DNA of 64,000 bases from Allomyces macrogynus ATCC 38327 (taxonomy: Eukaryota > Blastocladiomycota > Blastocladiomycetes > Blastocladiales > Blastocladiaceae). Below are positions 1 through 9,855 of the stretch, piece by piece (position 1 is the first letter of the stretch; every line of letters begins with the position of its first letter). The notes under the pieces were generated by a model, which did not search any database, had not been told where the DNA came from, and saw nothing but the letters and a program-made list of their open reading frames with translations. Location: NCBI GenBank assembly GCA_000151295.1, contig GG745352.1:155384-219383 (forward strand), in the 5' to 3' direction. The position numbers and the translations under genes were made by a program.

Positions 1-388
1 CCCGCAACGGTTTGTCAAGCTCGATGCTCCGCTCGCGCAGATCGACGACGAGCGGTTCCGGTACCTGACAACCGAGATTTTGCCGCAGTTCCGGCGCCCA
101 CGTGGGCGAGCAGCCGCGTCGGCAAACGGCGACGTCGACACCAAGCACCTGCTCGTGTTTATTCCTTCCTACTTTGACTTTGTCAAGGTGCGCAACCACA
201 TGGACGAGGCCGAGTACGATTTTGAGACGCTGTGCGAATACACGTCGGCGTCGGACAAGCTGCGCGCGCGCACGCTGTTTGTGCAGGGCCGCACGCGCAT
301 TTTGCTGTATACCGAGCGCATGCACTTTTTCCAGCGGCTCGCGATCAAGGGTGCGCTGCACGTTGTGTTTTTCGCGCCGCCTGCAACC
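1..388 (+). CDS. UTP25: UTP25 (DEF-like) SSU processome factor, 3' partial
   Basis: About 127 residues are readable from position 2. The motifs HLLVFIPSYFDFVKVRNHM, LCEYTSASDKLRARTLF, GRTRILLYTERMHFFQRLAI and KGALHVVFFAPP are the hallmark C-terminal half of Utp25. This DEXD-helicase-like but inactive nucleolar protein of the U3 snoRNP/SSU processome is needed for 18S rRNA processing. The 5' part lies outside the window. The family normally continues for several dozen residues (FYxE and onwards), but recognisable sequence stops near 382. From there on, the DNA on the opposite strand encodes TRAPPC9, and no stop codon follows at a sensible place. The 3' end is therefore missing or misassembled. 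Identity is confident; the end coordinate is only the limit of homology. Confidence 0.85.
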
Positions 389-400
389 CTGTCTTCCACA
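383..400. other. breakpoint between two convergent truncated genes
   Basis: UTP25 homology on the plus strand ends at about 382 and TRAPPC9 homology on the minus strand ends at about 400. Both lack their C-termini, so these 18 bases look like a misjoin or a genuine rearrangement breakpoint. Confidence 0.6.
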
Positions 401-2855
401 AACCGCACGTCGAGTGCGGTCACCGGCAGGGTCCCCACATTCTGCAACTGCAGAGTCAACTGCGTCTGCTGCCCCTCGAGGAGCGTGAGGCACTTGTGTG
501 CGGCGCCGACGGCGCGCACGCGCACGACGGGCATTGCGTCGACGACCGTCCACTCCAACTTATCCCCGACTTCCGCGGCCGCGGGCACCGACGGACTGCG
601 CAGGATTTCCACGGCCGTCTGCTTGATCCGCGGCTGGGCCGCGGGGACGCCCGACGCGAGCGTGCATTGTTCGACGACGCCGAAGATGCGGAACTCGCAC
701 CCGAGAATGTGCAAGGTGCCGGCCGTGGTCGGGGTCGCTCGGAGATCGACCCGTTGGCCGCCGTGTGCTGGGAGGGTCACAGTGCGTGGTTCCGGTTCGA
801 TGGCGACGGATTTGGATGGGTCGACGATCAGGACCATGGATTCGAGCTGCACGGTGAACGAGAAGGGGTTGACGAGATGGCATCGGAACGTGACGGGTTC
901 GCCGGCGGCGAGGTGCACGGGGCCCGACGTTTTCTTGGTGAAGGCCGAGTAGAGGAATGGGTCTTTCGCTGCGGCGGAGGTGGATTGTGCAGGTTGCTTG
1001 TGCGGGAGGAGCGACGGTGGCGGACTGGACGAATGCGGGCTTCGTGAGTAACGCTGCAAACGTAGAGAGATCCACGGTGGACAGTACGTACGGCACGAGC
1101 TCGAGCTTCTTCAAAAATGCAAACTGTCGCATCGGTTTGGCTCCCTCGAGCGGGTGCGCAGCCTTGGCTGACCGTTGCAACCGGGCCACCATATCGAGCA
1201 TCCCGTCGACCGACAGCATCCGCTGCAGTTTCTGGAAACACTTGACCATGAGCACCGTCAACGACGCCGCGTCGTCGACGGCCTCGGCCAATTGCACGCA
1301 CAGGTCCAGCACGACCGTCTGCAACACGTCCCACCCGAGCGGTTCCTGTGCGAGCAACCCGTACAAGAATGCCAGTTTTTCCATGAGCTGAAGCTGGGTC
1401 GAGGGGGCCACGTGCGTGACCGCCGCGGTGGTCACAATCGCGACCAGGACGCGCACGGCGAGAACGAGCGCAAGCGCCTGTTTCCGCGGGAACCCGAGCA
1501 GCGCAAACTGGCCCGCGGCACGGACGTACAGGGCCAGCTGTGTCCGCGCGCCGGCCGCCCCAACGTGCGCGACCGCCGCAGTGACGAGCGCAGCCGCATC
1601 GAGGGAGGGGCGGTTCAAGTCGGCCATCATAGCGGCCAGCCGGAGGCCCAACTCGGCCGAGAGCAACGGGGCTTCGGCGCGGTCATAGTGTGCAATAATG
1701 TCGCGGAACTTGGCCTCCACGTTGACCACGTCGGCGACCTTCAGCCACTCCTTGACGGCGGGCGGCAAACTATCGAGTTTCGCGGCCGCGCCTGGGAGGA
1801 CTTCGCGCAGGGCGAGCATCGCCGCGTAGAGCCCCTCGAGTGCCGACGCGAGCCAGAGCAGGTCGGTCGTGGCTTTGGCCGCGTCCATGGCCTCGAGGTA
1901 CTTGTCGATGGCCGCGGGCAATTTGCCGGCGAGGAAGAGCAGGTCGGCGACGAGTTTGGCGGCACGCCCGGGCGCGCGTTTCTTGAGTCGCGCTTCCTGC
2001 GTGACGAGAAGGCTCGCGGAGGTTGGTTGGAAGACGGGCATGCCTGCGGGCGAGGCTGGCATGAGGGTCGCCGGTGCTGAACCGTTACCGAGCGTCAGGT
2101 CAGCGTTGGTCGGGACGCCGTCAAAGGCGAGCGCGAGGGGTGGGGGCGAGTGAATGACGGAGCGCACTTCGATCGCGGATGCCTGTTGACCAAGCATAAC
2201 GGATCGTCAGCTTGGCCACCCGGGATCCGCAAAATGGGCGAGAGGACACGAACCATATCCTGGAACTCGACGAGGAGCTGCGTGGCCATGTCGTGCACGA
2301 GTAGCACGAGTTCCTGGTGGTCGCCGAGCGGGACCAGGCGCACCGCGTCGGGCAACGCGCCGCCGTCGGGCGGTGGGGCCAGGGCAATGCACCGGTGCAC
2401 GAGCGCGCCCGGGAACTTGGGCACGATATTGTTTTGGAACGTAGCAACGCACTCGGCGACCGACGCGTCGGATCCGGCGTGCTCCTCGCCGTGCAAAATT
2501 CCAACGACCTGGTTGTCGTTGACGCGTTGGTGAGAGCCGATCAACTGCTGGCTTTCGCGAGAAGCGATGCACGCACCACGAGCACCGCGCGCGAAGCATG
2601 AAACTCGTCAAGGATCGCATTTTCGTCGTCGTGTTCCGTGACCACGTCGAGACGCAATACGCCCGCAGGGAAAGTTGGGCCGGCAAACTCGGCGCGCTGC
2701 ACGAGGTTGGCTTCGGGCGTGAGCGCGCTTAAGGGGACGGCAGCGGCGGCGACTTGCAGGTCGTTGACGGCGTCGTGGAAGGTCTTGCGCTTGATGCGGC
2801 CGACGGGCGCGGCGAGCACGCGCACCGAGCACCGGTCGAGGTAGAGGTGGTCCAT
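395..2855 (-). CDS. TRAPPC9: TRAPP II complex subunit Trs120/TRAPPC9, C-terminally truncated
   Basis: This is a component of the TRAPP II exchange factor for Rab11/Ypt31-type GTPases at the trans-Golgi. The start is placed at the ATG at 2855, giving MDHLYLDRCSVRVLAAPVG; the segment RVLAAPVGRIKRKTF matches the family N-terminus. Intron 1 is 2509-2576 (GTGCGT donor), which restores LVVVGILHG. Intron 2 is 2183-2253 (GTTCGT donor, CTGAC branch). Exon 3 carries the helical middle (GRAAKLVADLLFLAGKLPAA, LWLASALEGLYAAM). A further frame change near 990-1070 leads into DPFLYSAF and the Ig-like beta-sandwich (AAGEPVTFRCHLVNPFSF). That change could be a GTGGAT...ACAAG intron of about 79 nt or a sequencing error. 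Homology ends abruptly near 400 (TALDVRFVED), and several hundred expected residues are absent. Confidence 0.85.
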
Positions 2856-4008
2856 CGGCGATGCCGTCGTCGCTGAGACTGGCGTTGGACGTGATGCTGG
2901 AGCTGTGCTGCTGATGCGGTTGTCCTGATCGTGTCGAGCCCGCTCCAGGCGGCCCACGTCGTGTATAGCCACGTCTTGCGCCGGGTTGCCGTCGCGGTGC
3001 AAGGGTGCGCCGTCGTCGTCGTCGCCACGGACTACGCGGCCACTGTTGGCGACATTGCATTGGCGGGCGGTTGGGCGACGGTGGTGGTGGCTCTTCTTCA
3101 GTACGCCACACGTGAGCGCGCGACCCAGGCACCGCTGCCACGGCCACGTCATTTGATCCTCAGGCTCCACAACAGCCAACAACCAACGACCCCGACCCAG
3201 CCGTCCAATTAATGATTGATGGATTGCAGCAACAACACGCCCCAAGCACTCTCCACCCTCCGCCGCACCCGGCCGGCATCAATGCGCGCGACTCCGCTGC
3301 ATCATCGCCAGCACCTCGCCCACCTTCTGCTCAACCTTGCACCACTCGAAATGCCTCGCCATCCCCTCCCCCACTGCCAGCCCTCGCTCCATCTCCCTTA
3401 CCGCCGGGCGCGCATCACACAGCACCTCCACAATCTCCCCGCTCCCGAACCCGCGCGGCACCGCCAGTATCCGCGCCGGATGCGCCGCCAAGGACCGCTG
3501 CACATCCTTGCGGGCGACCAAGTGCTTGACCACCTCAGGCATCCATGGTGGTTGTGGGGCGAGCAGAACGGGAGGCTGCGACGGTGGGGAGACGAGGGAA
3601 TCGGCCGCTTCGCTCCCCCATTGCGCTTGGCGGGCAGACGATGGCGGCCAAGCGTGCGCAAGTGATTGCGGTACTGATCAAAATGGCCAGGGACACGAAG
3701 CGTCCGAGTGTCCGTCGCGCCCACGTGAGAGCGAGGTCAAGCCACGGCCACGTCGATCGTGGCAGCCGGCCGCCAACCGACCGCCCCGCCGCCTGCCACC
3801 ACCTCCACGGCCCACCCTCCGCGCCGTCGCCCCAGCAACGTCCGCCCCGTGCCAGCGCGCTCGCGCCGACGACGATTGTGCGGCCTACCGCGCTGACCCG
3901 CACGTGCAACTCCCCGCACTGTCCCGCGCGCCCGCTGCGCTTGCGACCGCTGCGCTTGCGATCGCTGCAAGCACCGAACCCCGACCCCGTGCAGGGACGC
4001 GCTGCACC
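2856..4008. other. intergenic region between divergent TRAPPC9 and GBF1
   Basis: Apart from the relic at 3279-3542, I see no gene or RNA in this stretch. It should hold the promoters of both flanking genes. Confidence 0.5.
3279..3542 (-). pseudogene. relic of the local helical-repeat gene family (C-terminal module)
   Basis: The 87-codon minus-strand frame reads VVKHLVARKDVQRSLAAHP, then ARILAVPRGFGSGEIVEVL and ARPAVREMERGLAV. It aligns without large gaps to the C-terminal module of the copy at 41703-42623 (VVEQMVAHPSVQQLLATDA, SRILAVARVFGREKFMNVL, AHPAVQAVEGELAT). No start, upstream exon or promoter was found. The fragment sits alone between TRAPPC9 and GBF1, so I read it as a dispersed, truncated copy. 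Function is unknown. Confidence 0.55.
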
Positions 4009-7000
4009 ATGGCACCTGCGCCCAGCCCCGCGCCGGGCAGCACACGATCCGCCGCGCTCGACGCTGCTGCCGACGCTGCCGCCGCCGCCGAGCGCGTTGC
4101 GCTGATCCAGCACCATGTCCTCGCCGTGCTTGCGCACATGCGCCGGTCGGCCAAGTTCCGGTCCTTTGACCCGACCACCTTTTCGCTGACGCCGTCGCCG
4201 TTTGCGCACGACGCGCACGCCGCCAACCATGCGGCCTGGGCTGACTTGACCCTGCCGCCCGCACCCGCTGTGACTGCGACCGACGAAGAGCGCGACGCGT
4301 ACCTGGATCGCTGCGCGGCGCTGTTTCATTGGGTTGGAGATGCGGCGGCCACGGCCTCTGCCGTTGGGTTGTCGACGGCAAGCGACGACGTACGCGTATC
4401 TGCGTCGAGCCCGACCGAGTCGGCCGTATCGGACCGCGACGACGCGGTGTCAACTGACGAATTGGTCACGACCACGACGGATCCGGCTGCTGGTACGCTG
4501 TCTTTTCGTGCAGTACACCTTTCCGCTCCAAACCTGACCACGTCCGAAATTGCCATGTAGCCCCCGCAACGATTCATCTTCACGACGCCAGCGAAACCGA
4601 AGAGGCCGCCGAGGACGACGACGACGACGACGAGTCGGCTAAGAACCCGACCCCCGTGCCGTCCCCTTCGGCTTCGCCGCGCACCACAACCGTGACCACG
4701 TCCTCGTCCATGGCTTCGCTGTCCCCGTCCACCGACCACGCGCCACTGCGCGCGTCAGCGACGCAAACCAACGTGGCCTTACCCGCACACGTCCTGCTGC
4801 AAGGGTTCGAGGAGCTGCTCAAGCGGCTCGCGACCATCACGACGCTTGCCGACCTCGCCACGCGCGTCCCGCCGCTCTTCATGGTGACCCCCTTCCTGCG
4901 CGTGATCCAGTCTGGCGACACGACGGCGCTTATCACAGGTGCGGCCCTCGCGTCAGTCCACGCCTTTTGGCTTGACGGCCTGCTGTGGGCCAAGGCGCGG
5001 CGCGACCGTCGACAAGTGCTCGCCCTGATCGTGCACACAGTCGCACACGCGCGGTTCGAAGCTTCCAGCTCGACCACCGGCGACGACGTGGTCCTCTACC
5101 GCGTGCTTGCCCTCGTGCAGGACCTCGTCCGCGACCCCACCTGGTCGGCATGTCTGACCGACGAAGCCGTCTGCGAACTCGTGGAAATGGCCGTGGCCGT
5201 ATGGATGTTGCCGCGCGTCGCTGAACCCGTGCGCCGACTCGCCGCCAGCGTTCTGCACCATCTTGTCCGGGTCGTATTTGCCGCCCCTTCCGCACCGAAT
5301 ACACGCGCACCGTCGGTCGCGTGCCAGCTGGAAATCGTGCGTGTGCTCGCGGCGATTCTCGCGGGCGACCCGCACCCGGCATCCGAGTCGTTGTTGGTCC
5401 TGGCCATGTCGCTCGTTCAGCACCTCGTGCCCGTCGCTCATGACCCGGCGGTGCGCGAGGCGATTCGCGCGCACCTGATACGGCACACGCTCGCGTGGGT
5501 CGCGCGCGGAACCCCACCGGCCTCGGCCGATACGGCCGATACCGATGCCGACCCGCTCGTCGTTGACCGGTCGTTGGGCGTTGGTCTCGACGCGCCGGCG
5601 TCGTCGCGCGCGACCCCCGCCGATGCGCGGCCCACCGTCAACGTCGTGACCATGGCGTGGCGCACGTTACACGTGCAGTGGCAGCACCTCGCACCCCTCC
5701 TCGCGCCGGCGCACTACGAGCTCGTGTTCGACCTGGTCCTGCGTGTACCCCGGCGGACGGATCCGTGGGAAGTGCGCGAAGCGCGCGCCGTGTTTTTGCG
5801 GCACGTGGCGCACGACGCCAACGTCCTGTGCGCGTTGTACCGGCACCTCGACTGCGTGCCCGGTCGTCTCGACTTGTTCCAGAACGTGGTCGCGCACTTT
5901 GCAAGGATCCTCGAGGACCAGGAGGTGGCGATCGCGGTCGCTGGACCCGCACTGGATTTCGTGCACCACTTGCTGCTGATGCTCGATCGCGCGCCGACGC
6001 AGGTGGACGAGGGGTTGCGTGCGCAGAGGGCGCGGAAGTTGGTGCTGAAGCGCGGGCTCGACTTGTTTACGACGAGCCCCGAAAAGGCGCTCGACTACTT
6101 TGTCGCACAGGGCCTGATCCCGCAGGGTAAGCCGGCCGACGCGGTGGCCGCGTTCCTGTTCACATCCCCCGGGATCGACAAGCGCGTGGTCGGCGAGTAC
6201 CTGTCCAAGAAAGACAAGGAGGCGGTCCTCAAGGCTTACATGGTGCATTTCGATTTCCGGCACTTGCGCATCGACGAGGCCATGCGCGTGCTGATGCTCA
6301 AGTTCCGCATTGGCGGCGAGTCGCAAATGATCGACCGCGCCATCGACTGTTTTGCCAAGCACTACTTTGCGCAGAACCCGGACCAGGCCGAAATTGCCAA
6401 CCTCGATGCGGGTCACATCTTGGCGTTTTCGGTCATCATGCTCAACACCGACCAGCACAACCGGCAAGTGCGCAATCGCATGGACTTCGACGCGTTTTGC
6501 CGCAATTTACGCGGGCTCAACAACAACAAGGATTTCGATCCGGCGTTCCTGGACGCGATTTTCACGGCGATTCACACCAAGGAAATCAAGGACGTCGAAA
6601 CGCTCGATGGGAAATGGACCGAGGCGCTCGTGCAGCCGCCCGTCGACCTGCATGCCGCGGTCTTGCCGGATACGGCGGCCATGATCCAGGACGTCTACGC
6701 AACGCTCGTTCAGGCGTTGTTGCATTCGCCCGAACCGCGCGCCATGGCGTGCCTGTCGCTGCTGGCCCGCGCGCACGGGTGCGCCGACGACTTGCTCCTG
6801 CAGCTGGCTAAACTGAACCAGCTCGCGCCGTTCACGGGCGACCGCAAGGCCGGGACCGGGCTGCACCACGCGCACCTGATCCTGTTCCTGGCCACGGTCG
6901 CACACCAAATGCCCAATTTGTCGGATACCGCGCAGGACGTGGTCGTCGACGCCGTCTCGACATTGTTCGTGCACGACTGGCTGCCAACGGATTGCGCGAC

Positions 7001-8609
7001 CTACGCCGACCCGCTGCGCGGCCGCACCGTGCGGATCCCCGTCGGCACCCCCGTGACGACGGACCGCGATGTGGCTGCGACGACGGCCGAGCCCGCGGCA
7101 TCGTCAGCATCGACCCCGCCGCCGGGTTCCTCGTCGCCGCAACCGCGCGCGTCGTCGTCGCTCTTCTCATTCATTTCGTACCTGTCGACGTCCTTCACCG
7201 CCACCGAGCCCACTGACGACGAAGCCACCCTCATCCGGTCCGTTCTTGCACGCTGCAACGTCGGCGAGATCCTCGTGCACGCCGTGAACCCCGCGCGGTG
7301 GCTCGCGGCAGCCGACCGCCGCACGCACCTCGCGTCGTTCTACACCGAGTGCGTCGTCCGGCAAGTCGAGCGCGCCGGCGCGTGGGTCGCTGGTCCCGCC
7401 GAGGCCGAGCGGCTGTGTGCGATTTTGGGATCGGCGCTCACGGCGCGCCGGAACCCGGCGGTGGGCCCGCCGCCGCACCACGCGATGGCCGCGGCGGTCC
7501 GGCTGGCGGCGTACATCCCCGGCGCGGCCGAGTTGGCGCCGGCGGTCGCGGCGGCCCTCCCGGCGCCCGCCGAGACCCTGCCGACCCTCGCGTCGGACGC
7601 GCACTTTGCGCTGCTTGCGCCGTACACGCGCGCGGATACGTACATGGACATTCTGCGCAAGCCGCGTCCGCTCGCACAAGTTGCGCGAGTCCTGCGCGCA
7701 CACACGTCGATGGCCGCGGCCAACGGCGGCACCAGCCCTCTGTCTGACGAGCAAGCAATGGCCGTGAACCTGGTCGTCTACCGCGTGATCGTGCGCAGCC
7801 AAGACGCGTCGGCCGTCTCTGCCGTTTTGGACGCGGCACTCGATCTGCTCCCCTTCGCCGCGCGCGCGACGGGCCGTCTACGTCGAGTACGTCAAGATCT
7901 TTGCGATCGTCATGTTCCATCCGGTGGCGGCGGTGCGGGCGACGCGCGCGCTCGACCGGGTCCTGTTTGCGTCCGTGAAGGTCGAGGACGGCGCGGTGCC
8001 GGCGGTCGTCAAAAACGTGCTGGTCCCGCTCGCGCAGCAGTTGTTGCTGGACGCTAAGCGCGGTGAGGATCAGGTGAGTGTTGCGCGACTGCTGTGCCGG
8101 TACTTCATGCACCATGTGGACCATGATGCGATGGCGGTGGGGGACGACGCGCGCGCGGCCATGTGGCTGCAGGTGTTGGACGTGCAGCTCGCCTGTTTCA
8201 AGAAGGCGCCGTAACTAGTACGGATTTCTTTCCATTCCTCCACGCGCACGCGGTCGGAACGGGAACTGAATTGACCTCACCCTTCCTTCTCCGCCCGTCG
8301 CCATAGGCCGACCCGGTGATCGAAGCCGTCAAGAACGCTTTGCTTGTCATGGACGCGCTCGGCCAATTCGGCTCTGCCGCCGCGCCGGGCCGGAACGATC
8401 TCTGGCGCACGACGTGGGCCGCAATCGACCCGGTCTTGCCAACCTTGCGCGAAGAATTGTTCCCGGCGCCACTGCCGATCGCGCTGGTCCCGCCGCCGCC
8501 GGTCGTGGAGGAGGCCGCCGTGACGCGCGCAAAATCGCCGCCGCCACAAGCGCCTTCGTCGCCTGCACCGGCGGCCGATTTTTTGGAGTCGGAGGTGCTC
8601 ACGATTTGA
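4009..8609 (+). CDS. GBF1: ARF guanine-nucleotide exchange factor, GBF1/Gea (Sec7) family
   Basis: This protein activates ARF GTPases at the Golgi for COPI coat recruitment. The start is the ATG at 4009 (MAPAPSPAPG), upstream of LIQHHVLAVLAHMRRSAKF, which matches the Gea/GBF1 N-terminal dimerisation region. Intron 1 is 4493-4560 (GTACGC...GTAG). The Sec7 domain spans roughly residues 650-840 and contains FLFTSPGIDKRVVGEYL, FRIGGESQMIDR and HILAFSVIMLNTDQHN. The catalytic glutamate is present (about residue 747), but the usual LPGE is GGE. Frame 0 breaks near 7865-7885 and continues as VYVEYVKIFAIVMFHPV, probably through a one-base error in a GC repeat. A last intron with a GC donor (8206-8306) joins LACFKK to ADPVIEAVKNALLVM, a typical Gea C-terminal motif. 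Expected product is about 1,450 residues, near yeast Gea size. Confidence 0.88.
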
Positions 8610-8787
8610 GCAGAGGGTAAGGAAAATGGAAATGATGCACGACTTAATTTTGAGTTGCTCGCCATGGAAACACGCGACAAATCCAGATCGAAAGGGGACG
8701 CACATATTTACATTAGTATAAATCACGTGCAGGCGCACAGCCAAACGGGCACAGTTTAGGCCAATAGCAGATGGCGCTGAACAAAGT

Positions 8788-9784
8788 CTATTGAAAGCAA
8801 AAGCGATCAGGTCGGTCCAACACACAGACGGGAGAATAGAGATGGTGCAGACCACAAAGCAGAAGGAGTTGAGCGTGAATTTTCACAACTTGGTCTGGTG
8901 TGCCCTTGTGGTTCAGAACCCTGGCATCAAGGTGGTCCAGCTGGTTCTTGACCTCAACAATTTCAGCAAGCAGCTCGTTCTTGTTCAACATGATGGCCCC
9001 CTCAATCACAGCCATCAAGGCGGTTGTCGCACTCTTGATCTCAGTCGTCAGGTCCACTTTGGTCTGGTCAATCTTGTCATTCAAGATGGCCTTGGTGTCT
9101 ATGATCTGCTTGTCAACTTGGATGACACAGTCCTTGATGTCAGCAAGCGTGGTGAATATCTTGTTGTTGTTCTTGGATGCCATGACACTGTCATTGAATC
9201 ACATCTTGTTGACATTGTCAATAGACTGGGCAAGCCTCTTGATCTTGTCCTCATTGCCTTTGGCCTGTGCCTGTGCGTCTTTGGCCAACTTGTTGTTGGC
9301 CAGCTAGCCAAATGTCAAGTCAAATCAAGGTCAGAATCACCTCTTTGACCTCCAACAGCAAGCCAAATGGCCAATGTATGTCAATCCAGGCCTCGAGAGC
9401 CAGAAAACGCTCCTTGTAAGCCGTGCCTGTCGCAAGATAGATAACTTCTTCACTGGCACTCGCCGATGGGGCAGGAAGAGCCGCTTGCGCCGAGTCTGGA
9501 ACAGCGGGATTGGCAGGTCTGTGCGACGACAGAACAAGCGCAGCAGGCGCACTCCCAGGGTGGGGAAATGCCTCCTCGTGCTCCTGAAAGTGGGCAGGGC
9601 GAGCGGGGCCACGGGGAGCCGGGCGATGCAGCGGGAACGGCATGGCAATGGCTCGTGGGCAACACTCTTTTGGTCTGGTTTGGAGCAACAGTGCGCATGT
9701 TGACAGATCATACCGTTTTTGGTGGACGTGCATCTCAGGCCTCTTTCCTTGCTGAATGAACGCGGCTCCCAAACCAGCCAGCAT
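8788..9784 (-). pseudogene. decayed coiled-coil ORF in a lower-GC island
   Basis: I do not recognise this gene. The minus strand has an open frame of about 130 residues rich in Lys, Asp, Leu and Thr (IFTTLADIKDCVIQVDKQII, LNDKIDQTKVDLTTEI, ELLAEIVEVKNQLDHLDARV) with heptad-like spacing. In the same frame upstream lies LANNKLAKDAQAQAKGNEDK, separated from the first segment by an in-frame TGA near 9190. A possible short GTGATT...CTAG intron links that to a second frame (9320-9784). Base composition is visibly less GC-rich than the neighbours. It may be a pseudogene, a gene with an intron I misread, or mobile-element debris. No transposase or repeat ends were seen. Confidence 0.35.
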
Positions 9785-9855
9785 TCTCCAACTGCACGTG
9801 CACCAACACTACCAACGCACTGAACGCGTCGCCGCTCCTATTCATTCCCCACTCT

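Noticed and set aside
7912..8214. Separate gene for the C-terminal 100 codons of GBF1
   Set aside because: It continues the HEAT-like Gea C-terminal homology of the preceding frame; a one-base break explains it better.
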